From: Rostratula benghalensis
Lineage: Eukaryota; Chordata; Aves; Charadriiformes; Rostratulidae
Length of the DNA stretch: 64,000 nt
Direction: 5' to 3'
NCBI GenBank assembly: GCA_013399305.1
Contig: VXAI01000020.1
Location: 7,014,607 to 7,078,606, forward strand
Below the pieces are notes generated by a model. The model saw only the letters and a program-made list of their open reading frames with translations, was not told where the DNA came from and did not search any database. Of the stretch, positions 1-11,255 are shown piece by piece. The stretch's first letter is position 1, and each line of letters starts with the position of its first letter. The translations under genes were made by a program, and so were the position numbers.

Positions 1-294
1 AGCCGTTCCGCGCCCTCTGCGGCCGGTCCCGCCTGCGGCACCCGTCGCGGGAAGCCCGCGGGGCTCGCTGCTCCCCTCCCCAACGCGGGGGCGCAGGTTG
101 CCGAGCGGCGGCTCCGTGGGCGGCTCCCCCCGGGCTCCCTGTTTCTCCTTTTTCCCCCCTGTTGCGTTGATTCTCCTCCTCCCCCGCAGCCTTGGGGGAT
201 GCGGACGGGTGCCTGGTGGCCCCCGTGCTGGGGAGAAGGCTTGGCTTCCCCGCGGCGTCCTGGCCGTAGGGCTTGTGTGTGCCTGTGTGTGTAT

Positions 295-316
295 GTATAG
301 ATGTATACATCTATAC
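295..316. repeat. 22-bp perfect palindrome
   Basis: Positions 295-316 read identically on both strands, centred between 305 and 306, with the AT-rich core ATGTATACAT. It follows a short TG-rich run (about 274-294) and stands out as an AT-rich patch inside the CpG island. It could be a dimer-binding site or simply a decayed microsatellite; nothing in the sequence decides. Confidence 0.8.
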
Positions 317-1051
317 GTGTACATCGCGCTGATCTGTCGGGTTATACCCTACCATTCAGCGCTGTTCGACGGGGAGGGCGATGCCTGCGGAGTGATCTTC
401 GGGAAAGGCGCCGCGTGCCGCTAAGGCAGGGAGGTGCGGAGGCGGACGGCGGGGGCCACGCTGTAGTTTTGGGGGGACGCAGGGGGGGGGTACCCCTGCC
501 CTTTGCATCTTCTCCTTGTCCCGGGCAGAGCCGCGGCCCGAGTGAGGGGCTGGGAGACGGGATGGGGTGAAGGTCGCGCCCGAACGGCCAGGCTGGCGAA
601 GTGATAAACCCAGCACCGCAGTTCTCCAGACATGCGGGTCGATGCGTGTTCTTACAGGCGAGGCGTCCAGACTTGACCCACTCACGCAGCCGGCGAAGTT
701 CAGCAGAAACGGAGGCTCACCGAGGCGGGAGCGGGGGGGCACGGACAACTTTCCCGCCTGGGCACCGGGGAGGCGCACAGGGGGTGAAGGGGGCAGCCGA
801 GAGCCGCAGCTGCCCAGGACCGGGGAGAACTCGGCGGGGTACAGGCGGCAAGGCTCCCCCGCGGAGGGGCTGCCATCCCCCGGCGGGACGGGCCGGGAGG
901 ACCGCAGTCCCTCAGCGGGGCCGGCTGAGAATCCCTCCTCACCGCCCCGTCGCCCCGCTCCGCCACGGGGGCTGGCCTGGGGGAGGGCTGGGCGTCACCG
1001 GATCCGGTGGCGCCGGCAGCGGGGCGGCGTTACGGAGCGCCCCGGGAGCGG

Positions 1052-1210
1052 NNNNNNNNNNNNNNNNNNNNNNNNNNNNNNNNNNNNNNNNNNNNNNNNN
1101 NNNNNNNNNNNNNNNNNNNNNNNNNNNNNNNNNNNNNNNNNNNNNNNNNNNNNNNNNNNNNNNNNNNNNNNNNNNNNNNNNNNNNNNNNNNNNNNNNNNN
1201 NNNNNNNNNN
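1052..1210. other. Assembly gap (N run)
   Basis: A run of 159 N lies within the most GC-rich part of the island, a common place for sequencing drop-out. Any ORF spanning it is meaningless. Confidence 0.99.
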
Positions 1211-1634
1211 CGGAGGGGGCGGCGCTGCCTCCCCGCACTCCCCCCGCCCGGCGCCCCCGCTCCGTCTCCGGGAAGGGCGCGGGGAGCCCCCTCGGCGCGG
1301 CGGCGGAGTTTGAGCCGGCGGCGGGGGCTCGGGTGCGATGCCGTGTTAGCCGGCGGCCCGCCCCCGAGGTAGCGCCGGCGGGGAAAGCGGGGCGGCGGCG
1401 GCGGGGGGGGAGGTTCTGGGGTGGTCGAGTTGCCGGGGCCACGGCTGGCACCATGGGCACCGAGCTGGGGGCCGCGGCGGGCGGGCTCCCTGCGCGCTCC
1501 GGCTGAGCCCGGAGGATGTGCCGGCGCCCTGTGGAAATATTTTGGAAATAGCGCGGAGCGGCGGTCCGAGGAGGACGAGCGGCGCAGCGTTTCACCAGCT
1601 GAGAGGAGGTGGCCCGGCGGTGGCGTGTAGGCAA
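1211..1634 (+). other. Candidate first (5' non-coding) exon
   Basis: The sequence right of the gap stays CpG-rich up to 1634, where CAA is followed by GTAAGA at 1635-1640, a good vertebrate 5' splice site, and then by a T-rich stretch typical of intron. I therefore read the region left of 1635 as the end of a first exon on the + strand. Its 5' end is unknown and may lie inside or left of the N gap. There is no long ORF compatible with a coding exon: ATGs at 1453 and 1516 are each closed within the exon. The gene could not be identified from this sequence. If the reading is right, the rest of the window is its first intron. The alternative is that the promoter fires leftwards and this is only flanking island. 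Confidence 0.5.
1453..1506 (+). CDS. Candidate upstream ORF, 17 codons
   Basis: An ATG at 1453 sits in the context GGCACCATGG, nearly the optimal vertebrate Kozak sequence, yet the frame closes after 17 codons at 1504-1506. The peptide is Ala/Gly-rich and resembles no domain. A second ATG at 1516 opens an 11-codon frame closing at 1549-1551. Both lie inside the proposed first exon, 84 to 180 bases before the donor at 1635. If the exon is transcribed, these would be upstream ORFs expected to lower translation of the main frame. Alternatively the ATG at 1453 is a true start and an assembly indel in this GC-rich stretch has broken the frame. It may equally be chance, since no transcript data are available. 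No function is assigned. Confidence 0.3.
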   Translation: MGTELGAAAGGLPARSG

Positions 1635-1640
1635 GTAAGA
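1635..1640 (+). promoter_or_regulatory. Candidate 5' splice site
   Basis: CAA then GTAAGA matches the vertebrate donor consensus at most positions and coincides with the change from GC-rich island to T-rich intron-like sequence. This match of position and composition is the main reason for assigning + strand transcription. Confidence 0.5.
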
Positions 1641-1690
1641 GCTCCTTTTTTCTGCTGCCTTTTCGTTGCGTTACCTTGGTCGCGAGTGAC

Positions 1691-1711
1691 TTTTTTTTTT
1701 TTTTTTTTTTT
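1691..1711. repeat. Poly-T tract (21 T)
   Basis: A 21-base T homopolymer lies 51 bases after the proposed donor. It is a simple repeat and likely length-polymorphic. Confidence 0.95.
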
Positions 1712-1846
1712 CCTCCCTAATTTTGCGGCTGGTTCGGGGGTTGGGGTGGACGGCAGTTTTCAGGCGTGTAGGTGCGGGAGGTTTGTGGCCGGGATTGCAG
1801 GGGAGCCCCGCTCCAACTCTGCCGGAGTCCGCCGCCGGCATCCCGC

Positions 1847-1867
1847 CGGTGCGGTGCGGTGCGGTGC
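1847..1867. repeat. Short GGTGC tandem repeat
   Basis: About four copies of a 5-base GGTGC unit lie at the right edge of the CpG island. This is a minor microsatellite. Confidence 0.8.
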
Positions 1868-4800
1868 TCCGGCGTGGTGGCCGGGAAGGAAGCCCAGTGT
1901 CCCAGTGCTTCCCACTTCTGCAACTGTATGAGACGATGCGCTATAACTGCATTGTTGGGGGTCTTTTAATTGCTTTCCCTCAGTGCTTCTTGCGAGAGAG
2001 AGAGAGGCAGATTGTGTGTTATCCCTTCAGACCTAGTTATGGATTAAGATAGTGAATCCAGAGTTTTGGGTTTTGTGCTTTTAACTTTCTTGTGCCCTAC
2101 CTGGTGATTTTCTTTGAGATGCTCTTGCTGTCAGGATATGCTTGTTTGCCTACTTTTAGCCTATGGTTATTTATTACTATACTTGACATGGCCATGAAAC
2201 AAAAAGTTGACTGTAATTTATTTCAGTATACAAAGCACAGTTTGCAGGCAGGGGACTAATTCTGCTCTTGGAGGAACTCTTCAAAGGAGGAGGCCCATGG
2301 GGCCATAATCTCTTGCTAAAAACTCGGAGAGCTCAGAGCAGACTTGTCACACTGCAAAGAACGAATTTTCCTGCTCACCTTTCAGCACTGATAGTGTCTA
2401 AGCTAAGCAGCCTGCTTTCCCGTATCTATGAAACACCTGTCTCTGAGAGGCAAGGGATAGAGATGTGAATTCTGGGCAGGTTTGGGAGAGACAGAACTTC
2501 AGACACTGCTTAATTAAGTTTGCTCTTATTGATTTCCTTGGTGTCTTCTCTATGAGCCTGAAAACCACAATCTTTTACAGTGACCTTGATGTACGTTCTG
2601 TTCTAACATGAAAGCAGCACAGAATAAAAGCATTTACACAGATTTATAGCTAAGCTCTGACATTTCACTAAGAGCTCAGGCAGTTGCAGTGAACACGGCA
2701 GTTTCAGGAGGGGCACTGGGCATGGGGTAAGTGTAGGAAATAACTTGGGGGAAATAACTTGCTAATAGTGATGAAAGTGTAAGCTGCGGTGTTGGAGGCA
2801 TATGCTCCTGCAGACATGTCATGGTTTGTGAAATGTTTACTGAGTTTTGGATATTTCGTTTTCTAATTAGTGAGGTCTCTAGTGAAAGGTGCGTGTGGGT
2901 GTGTGTGACAATCACGAGAGCTTCCCAGGTTAAGGCACTTTGATTTGTCAGCAGCAAGAGATCGTTTTACACACTGAAACACACATTTTGGCATAGATGC
3001 AACGTTGACTTAATAAGATGAAAAGTTGTTGGGATGTCAGTATGGTGAACATGTAACTGAATGAAGTTTCTAGCAGAAAGAGAAAGTCAGCCTTTCTGGT
3101 AATGGTGGATGGAGCTCACTGTGGGTAAGCCAGGAGGGGGAGTGTCATTTGTTTCAGTGCACTTTACAGAGAGCCTTCCTGCAGTTCGTGTTTCTTTGAA
3201 GATACTGTGAAACGCAATTAGGATAACTGTTGCTAGCCAGTGGGATGCAAATCTAGCCATTACTTAAAGCACTCAGGTTCTTCTGTGTCATATAAAAAAA
3301 AAAAAAGTATAGTTTTTTTAGCAAAGTCTGCCTATGGTTTTATTGCAGTAATTCCTTCCTCTGTTGCAGAGTGGCAGGCTTTCACTAAGCATGTGCAAGG
3401 GAGATCATAAAACGCTGAAGCATGAACTGATTTGGAATTAATTTCAGCTATATGTTACATGAGATTTCCACAATTAAAATAAGTAACTGCTTATAACAGA
3501 TTAGGTACATTAATGGGGTTTACAAATTGTATCAGCTTTGTCACTTCTCATGTATGTTCACAGAACCATTTTCTTCCTTTTCTTTTTAGTCCTTCAAACT
3601 AATCTAATGCTATACTCACTCTTTGCCCGGAGAGGAAGAAAACACAATTTAATGATGTATCATTTGGCTTTTGCAGTGTCTTGTCCCATAGCTATCAGAT
3701 AATCTAATGAAGGTCCCCGTCACTGAATTAAAGAACATGGTGCTTTAGACTTTCACTTACAGCCAGGTTTTCACTCTGCTACATGGCCAAAGAACAGAGT
3801 TTTCACAGGGTCTGAAAGAAAAAAAAAGAAACAGTTCTTTTTCTATTAGAAACTTGAAAGGGAAAGGTAAGACCTGAAGTCTTTAAGGATATAATTAAGA
3901 GCAATGACTTATATTAATCAAACACATTTGTCTTCACATATTTTCTTTGCCTTTTAATGGGTGTTTGTAATACAGTTCACTGTCAGGCTATTCTAGTATC
4001 CTCTTTAATGTTCTGTGTTCCAGTTTGCTTGTGCCTTTGAACCAGCAATTTCCAAAGCATAGCATATTCAACTTCATAGCATGCATTTTTATTTTAATAC
4101 TATGCAAAATCCTTTAATAGGGAAGATGTTGACTTGATTCAGAAATTTCAGGGCAAGCTCAGAGATTTTGTTTCTTTCCTGATTTTTTTCATGTTTGCTT
4201 AGACATGCTGTTTGGCTTGTCAGGCATAACTTTGAAGAACTGACAGAAAGACCTGTAAGCAGAACTAAACATATGAACAGTTAAGCATGGCTTTTCTATT
4301 CAGCCCAACCCAGTTGAGTGTGTCATTTCTATTTATTCATCTTAAATTGAATATTAAGAAAAACAATCAAGAGCTGCAGTTCACTCTCAGTTCTTACCTC
4401 TGAAGTGCTCAGATAAGTACCATTTCTTCATGCTCATAATTTAGCACTGGTCCTTGTGCCTGAGCTACGAGCAAATCTGTGATACTGTTAGTATTTCTTA
4501 CTGGTAGTCATTCCCAGGTCTGCTTGTTTGCATTGTTGAAAAGGTAAGGAGTTGCAGTGAGTGGTAAGAAATATCCAGTGGATTTAATGTGGAGTTTTCT
4601 TAGCCCATCTCACGGCTGTGCTTTCGGTTCAGGTTTCCAGGGAGAGAACTGAATGTGGGTGGGTTGAATCCCAGTTTGAGTCTGCTGCATCAACCTCTGG
4701 CAGCATGCGATGACACTGGCTCAGTGTGGTTACACAGCTGACCTTCTGTGTTTGCCCTGAGTTTTACCTACCAGAACTGGAAGAGTCAGAAAGCCTGACT

Positions 4801-7800
4801 GTCGTGGCCAGCCTAAATTTTCTGCATTGCTTGTTGCAGATTAGAGGAAGAGGAGAAAGCATACATTAAAAAAAAAACAAACCCAAAACAGATCATGCCT
4901 CAAAAATACAACTCTAATCAACACCAGGGAATGCAATAAAGACACAGCCAGTGAAATTCACATATATATTTAATTATCCAAGGGAGAAATTATTAATTAT
5001 CTTGAGAGATTGCTTTAGTAGGTGACGTGTCTATGCCTTATCAAGAAGAGGAGCTACATGATATGGAAACAAACCCTTTCTTCATGGTACCCTTCAGATG
5101 TGGCTGTCACTGTCATTTGAGACTCTGAGCTTTATCTTCAGCAATTAGCTCGAGTTGGCCAAAAGAGGTAGAATGCTCAGTTGTGTGATGAGTCTGGTGG
5201 TGCAGGACCCAAGGTCTGAGTTGTTTCTTGTGGACTCTTCAATTTATTAAAAAAATGACTAGAAGGAAACTAATCAAGAAGAGTGTTTGGGACAAGATTA
5301 ATTTCATGACTTGGTGTCCAGTTTGATTTGGGTCGTGTTAGACAAGCCCCTTAAAGTTCTTCACTGCGACACTGAAGTGAGAGTAACAGTAGATTTGAGT
5401 TACCTTTGTATAGTTGCTCTAAAACAAGGGGTTGGAGTCTAGCACATGAGGCCAAAACATGGGTGAATGATACTGCTGGACAAAGTTTGCTGTGCCACTC
5501 AGGTATTAAGAATGACTTGAATGATAAGGCATGGCTGGTTTGTTCAAGGCTGTACTGTACCTTCTGTACACTTCTTCTACCACAGTGAAAAGCAGGAGGT
5601 CCCCTGTGCCAGCAGCTGGACAAAGCCTTCCCCTGAGGGTGGAAGTGGATGTTCCTGGAATGGAACAAGCCCTGAAGCAGAGTGAAAGTCCCACACTGGT
5701 TTTCACAGGGAGCTTTTTAACAGCCACTCAAATTCCTGGGTGAGATGTGGCTGAGGTAAAGGCACTGATGTTTTACTGCTTTAATACTGGCACTGATACA
5801 GAGTCTGTGAAAGAACTTGCAGCATCAGAGATGCTGTGAGTGCAACTGACTGTTGGCTTAATTGCAGATATTGCAATTGTTGACTTATTCTGCAGATAGT
5901 TATCATCTACATCTTATCTCAAGAGTGTTGGATTTTTTTTAATTTTTATTTCCTATGAAGTATTTGCTTCTTGCTGTTAGATTTGAGTGTTCCTTCCCTG
6001 GTTGTGTGAGATTTTTGTTCAAAGGTGTGCTTTTAAAGCTGATGACATCAAGCAATTCTGAAGTGTTTGTTGCTTGGAGCTTCTGAGATAGTGTTGTCAG
6101 AGGAGGAACAGTTTATTAATCAGATTATCCTAAAATTTGGCTTTATTGTATTTTTTGTTTAGTCTCAATGTATTTTTCAAGTAGTAAATAGTGTACTGGA
6201 TTTAATGTTAAGATGTTAGAAATTACTCTAAAATGACTTTCTAATGTTGAAATTATAAAATTTAAGTAAATTTCATATTGCTTTATATTTGAACAGACTT
6301 ATAATTAACTGTGAACAAAAGCTGTTTGAATGAAACAAAGCACATGCTTTTTTTGCCCACCACCTGTTATATTACATTTATTGAAAAGAATATGACTATC
6401 CATAAATAAGTAAGAATGGGAGTGCTGTTGATTATAATAATTCTTCTTCCCCTTTCTGTAAAAAACTTAAGGGAATTTGAAATTGTCTTGTACAGATGCC
6501 AGAATCTGACGAGTGATAGTAATCCTATCCTCTGATTCTTTCTTGCTGTAAAGACTATTTTGTTACTTTTATTAAAATGTCACCAATTTCAACAGGTGGT
6601 AATACTAAGTACTTGGAAATCTTTTCAAAGTTTTATATTCATACATAATCTAGTTCTTAGTATTTACCTTGCTATAAAGCATTGACTCTTAATTACAGAA
6701 TTATTTCCGAAATTCTTTTTATGAAACGCTTTGCTATTTCGAGGTATTTACTAATGCAGAATTATGTGAAATAGCTTTTTCTAACCACTCCACATGGCAA
6801 AATGTTTTGATTGAGTATTTTAACAGTTGTGAATAATGAACTGTATCTTTCAGCTTCTGCAACACAAATGGACATTGATTTTCTTTGGCTTGCTTTTGAC
6901 CTCTGAAGAAGTAAAGAAATTGGAATTACGCTTGTAAGAGAACTCTCTTCTCTCTCTCTTATAATTTTNATATATTATAAAAAGCCTTTGAGAACTGATA
7001 TACATTAATCAGTTTTTTGGATTTTTTAAAGTGAAAAAGGAGGGGGAAATCATCATCACTACAGTTGTCTTGTAGCTCTAGGTTTCATCACACACAGCTG
7101 TGTGCCTGTACCCATTACGGGTTGGTATCACAGCTGTATGGTCCTGAATGCAGCAGAATTTACAAACACTTCTTCACACAACTGTTTTAATGGGTTATTA
7201 AATAGCAAACATTTATGTGGGAATGCAAGGGTTTGGTCCATGCACAGCAGTTGTTATGTAACAAAACACACTGATGTGTGCGTGGAGCTCTTCACTGAAG
7301 ATAGATCTTGAGAAAGAATCAGCATCAGACCTGTGTCTCCCTGGGCTCTAATGTTTGGAGTACCTTCATTCTCATTCTGTGAGTTATGTGTTATGCTTTT
7401 TTATGAAACAACTTTATGAACACAGAATGTAATACAACATAAAACGTACTCTGTTCAAAATCGGCGTTAGGCTTTAATAACCTGGAAGAATGGATGTAAA
7501 AGCAAGGTGGGATGACAGTTCTGAGGAGCCACAGCAGTTAACACGTTATAAATGGGGCATGATTGGCCACTGCCAGGGGTGCAGCTAGTGGCAGGCCTCC
7601 CTGTTGGCAAACTAAGCAACTCTATTAATGTAAGTGCAAAAATAGCTACTGTATTGCTTTTTCAGCTGCAGGAACTTCTCAGTCAAATCCAGTGATGCTC
7701 GCAAAGGAATTTTACTGGAGGAAGCCTGCTGTAGCTATGCTAGATGTTTCCAGGCAAAGTATATAGGAAACATGACAGCATCTGAAGATTACCACCTCTT

Positions 7801-10062
7801 CTTTAGCTCAGTGAGACTAGGGAAGACCTTAATGGATAATTGAATGCATAATCAGAGAATTTCTTTCCACACTATGTCATTAGTCTTTCAGCTAGTTAAT
7901 TCTTAAGCATCAATAGTAAAGGTCCATCATAGGCTTCTTTTCACAAGTTACTGTTTATGCAGTTATGAGATTGCCCAGGCTGTTTTTTAAATTAAATGAT
8001 GTCTTAATTAAAATTGCTTAAATTTCAGGTTATTTTCTTTTCACTACATTAAATAGCCTCCTAGTAATCTGAGCTGGTCTTACTGATTGGTTAGTATTGA
8101 TTCTTTTTGATGTGTTATTACCTATGTCCTCAGTGCTGTTTATATACCTAAATATATTTGCAAAGTTTTCTTGTTTAAAAAAACAACATACCTCCCTATT
8201 TTTGGAAGGTGGTCTCTATAATTATTCATTGCATGCTTTAATTACTGGAGAAATCCAGCCTTTTAACAGTGATTTGATCATGCCATTTATTACCATGCTC
8301 CTACACAACATACCCTTTCATGTGCCTCTTACTTCCTCTTTTTTAACCTCTCCTAATGATATTACAATACTTTTTCCTGAAATGAAAATCTCAAGGTTAA
8401 CCTCAAGCATTATTTATTTCCTCCTGTAGTACATTTTGCATTCTGTAGCTTTTTGTGCTTTGCTTCTGCGTGTCTATATAAAACTCTTCATTAAGTCTTA
8501 CTCTGTTAAGTTCACACATTGTATATGGACCCATTTTTTTTCGGTATTGAACAAGATTACTTAGGTTTTTACTTTTAAGTATATTTCAGGTTTCTACCCT
8601 GAGCTAGCTCATTTTTGCCTAAAAATGATAATTTGGCAACTTTATTTTTCTGCAAAGTAATAAGGGATTGAGGACACAATTTGAATATATAGAAAAACTG
8701 GATTTAGAGTACAGGCTCTTAACACTGTAGACCTTATGTCACATTTGGGGAGGAGTAGAAAGCTTGCTTGGTGGAGTCAGTTAACCTGTTGCGTTGTTGC
8801 TGTATTAAATATTGTCTCTGAAAAAAAGCTGATAATGTGCCTAAGTCATAATCTTAAAATAGTTGCTGTACATCTACTGATTTTTATCAAAATTAAGATG
8901 GGAAATTTTGCAAAGCAGGAAAGATACTAACATTCAGATGGATTGACTTTTGTGGTTAAGGAAGAAGTCTGTTATTCTGAGAGGGGGGTAGCCCTCAGAT
9001 TCCTATTAGGCAGGTGAAGGAAGTACAAGCATAATGGTAAAGCTTGGGAATTTTTTTCAGTATCAAAGGATCTCATCCTTGAATAAAAGCTTTGTTTAAA
9101 CGGAGTGAAAAGAGGGGTCATATCCAGTGTGGCTGATCAGCCAGCACAGGGGGAGGACATCCAGTTCTGAGAGGGTCATCAGGCAATGGACCTAAATCTC
9201 TGCTCCCTCAGCCTCCAGGCTTTGTGGCTGAGAAGTCTGGAAGAAAGTATGGGATATCAGTATTTGAGCACTGGAGAAGGTTCTTGTGGCATTTTTTGAT
9301 AGCTGTTTATTTCAGCCTTGTGAAATGGATAGATTCAAGGTAGCCTGTTTTTACATAGGTAGTGAACCCAATCAGAGTGGTGTGGGCAAGCTCCTGTGAA
9401 GCTCATGCACCTAGAATAATGGAATTAAGGAATTTTCAGGCTGGTGTAGCTTCCAGCTAAGCTCCTGACACCCAATGGGGTTTAGGACTTCATGATTCTA
9501 TGTTTTAGGGAAGAGTTTCTTTCCATTTGATACAGACCAACACTTATTCAAGAAGCAGTCCTCAGAATATGGCACCTGCTTCACCATATGGCATTATTTT
9601 CTAGCAAACTTGCTTTACAAGAGTGTTTGCTACAGTAGCTTCAAACAGGGATGCCTTTTGATCATTTTAGTTTGTGTTCAGCTTCAGGAGATTTTTATAT
9701 GCTTAAACATTTTTGAAGAATGTGAAGTCTATTTACCCTGAAGAAATGTATCAGAGAAAAATCAAGTATGTTTTCTACTGGGTAGCAGTAGGGAAAAAAT
9801 AACACCTGATTTGAAGTCCCTATTTGAGAAATATCCCCAGACTTAGTGCATACCCTTTAGTATCAAAGAGGACAAGCTACAATAATTTGTTGTTATTCCT
9901 ATTAACAGGAGATCCAAGTTAGGAACCTGCATATGCAAGTGAAAGTATCTATATATGCTTTCTTAGGAGGAGAAGAAATGTGGTGTGCTTGCTGACCTTA
10001 GCCATTAGAACTCTTTATGCAGGGAGACATGGTACCTTTACTGGGAATTCCTCACCCTAACT

Positions 10063-10106
10063 ATGCATAGTACAAGGTAGGGAGATGCATAGTGCAGGGT
10101 AGAGCC
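10063..10106. repeat. 22-bp imperfect tandem duplication
   Basis: Two adjacent copies, with starts at 10063 and 10085, share the head ATGCATAGT and a GGTAG-like tail with a few differences. This is a small local duplication. Confidence 0.75.
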
Positions 10107-11190
10107 AGAAGATATTATCTGAATGTCAACACTCAAACCATAAGGAAGCCTATAAACATCTTGTTCCTATGACTTTTTTAAAGGAATTAATTTAAAGAAA
10201 GCTTTTCTTATGTCAGTGAAATGGTTAACACATAGAACAGAAGCTTTTAATGCCTTATAATGTGTTATGAAGGACAGTAGTAATGGCCATTCAGCAGGTA
10301 CTGCTACAAGCTCATTAAGTGTTATAAGATGCAGATAAGATGTCACATTCAGCTGTTCATTAGAAAGAATGATAGCAGGTGTTTAAGGATGCTGATAGAG
10401 AACTGTGCTGTTTTTCACTCTGGACCCTTTTTTGCTACCTTTTACTCTCAGGAGTAAAATGACATAACACTTTCCCTGCTAGCTACTGCACGGTGGTACT
10501 GAGCACCACGTGTTTACATCAGTATGCCTTCCATGCAGTTCTTTAATGGCCACAGGACTGTAAGCCTGAGATCACCAGTAGCTGGGGATCATAAACTTAT
10601 AAAGAGACTATGAAAGAAAGCAGAAAAACAGAGTGGATTTGATTTTGCATTCTTTATGCTGATAGAGGATATGCATGACTTTTGAAAAGAGGGAAAGGTG
10701 AATAGTTACATTTCTAGATGAAGCAGAGAGAGATGTGCAAGGACAGAAGCAAGATGTTGGATGAGAGAGCTGCTGTTCGTGTTCTTGAGAGGAAAGTGGT
10801 GCTTTGCAAGACTGTGATTGATCAGTAATACTCAGAATTATATTCTTGAAATATCAACCTGCTACTCATGCAGAAGAGTTCTGCCAGAAGAATGTTCCCT
10901 GTCCATATAAGAAATGTCTGGGAAAATCTGTGTCTGTGTCATTGGTCTCCAAAAAGTCCCGTAAGTTCCCCATATTTAAAATAGGACCTCATGCACAAGA
11001 ATTCAGTTGCATCCTTAGATGGACTGCTCACTTCTGCAAGTCCATTTGGGGATGTAGTTGGGATGCTCTGGTTCCTCAGGCTATCTGAGACTGGCCTCTG
11101 CTGAGAAGCAAAATGGAAATTACTGAGGTTCTCAGGTTGTCTCATGTTAGGAGAGATGCAAGAGTGGCATCATCCCGTTTTGCCCTGTCA

Positions 11191-11208
11191 TACATGTATA
11201 TACATGTA
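11191..11208. repeat. 18-bp perfect palindrome
   Basis: The stretch TACATGTATATACATGTA is self-complementary. It is AT-rich with alternating purine and pyrimidine, so it may be no more than a short TA/CA-type simple sequence. Confidence 0.8.
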
Positions 11209-11220
11209 CCTCTGTCTCAA

Positions 11221-11255
11221 GATAAATTTGTGTGATAAATTTGTGATAAATTTGG
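11221..11255. repeat. Short tandem repeat of GATAAATTTGTG-type units
   Basis: GATAAATTTG occurs three times with spacings of 13 and 11 to 12 bases. It is a small local tandem amplification. Confidence 0.8.

Larger units (their letters stand above)
1..1900. promoter_or_regulatory. CpG island, probable promoter region
   Basis: The first 1.9 kb is strikingly GC-rich and CpG-dense, most so from about 700 to 1650, and then drops abruptly to AT-rich sequence that continues to the window end. In vertebrates such islands normally mark promoters of housekeeping or developmental genes and are usually TATA-less; I see no convincing TATA box here. The island holds a 159-N gap at 1052-1210, so the start site itself may be missing. 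G-runs near 1381-1421 could form a G-quadruplex. Direction of transcription is inferred as + from a downstream splice donor at 1635, but bidirectional activity is possible. Long ORFs through the island on both strands are what stop-poor GC-rich DNA produces and are not taken as coding. Confidence 0.85.

Noticed and set aside
567..1506. Long plus-strand ORFs of 248 and 301 codons across the CpG island
   Set aside because: Both run through the 159-N gap, so their length is artificial. The remaining sequence is arginine-, proline- and glycine-rich, as any frame of GC-rich DNA would be, with no domain.
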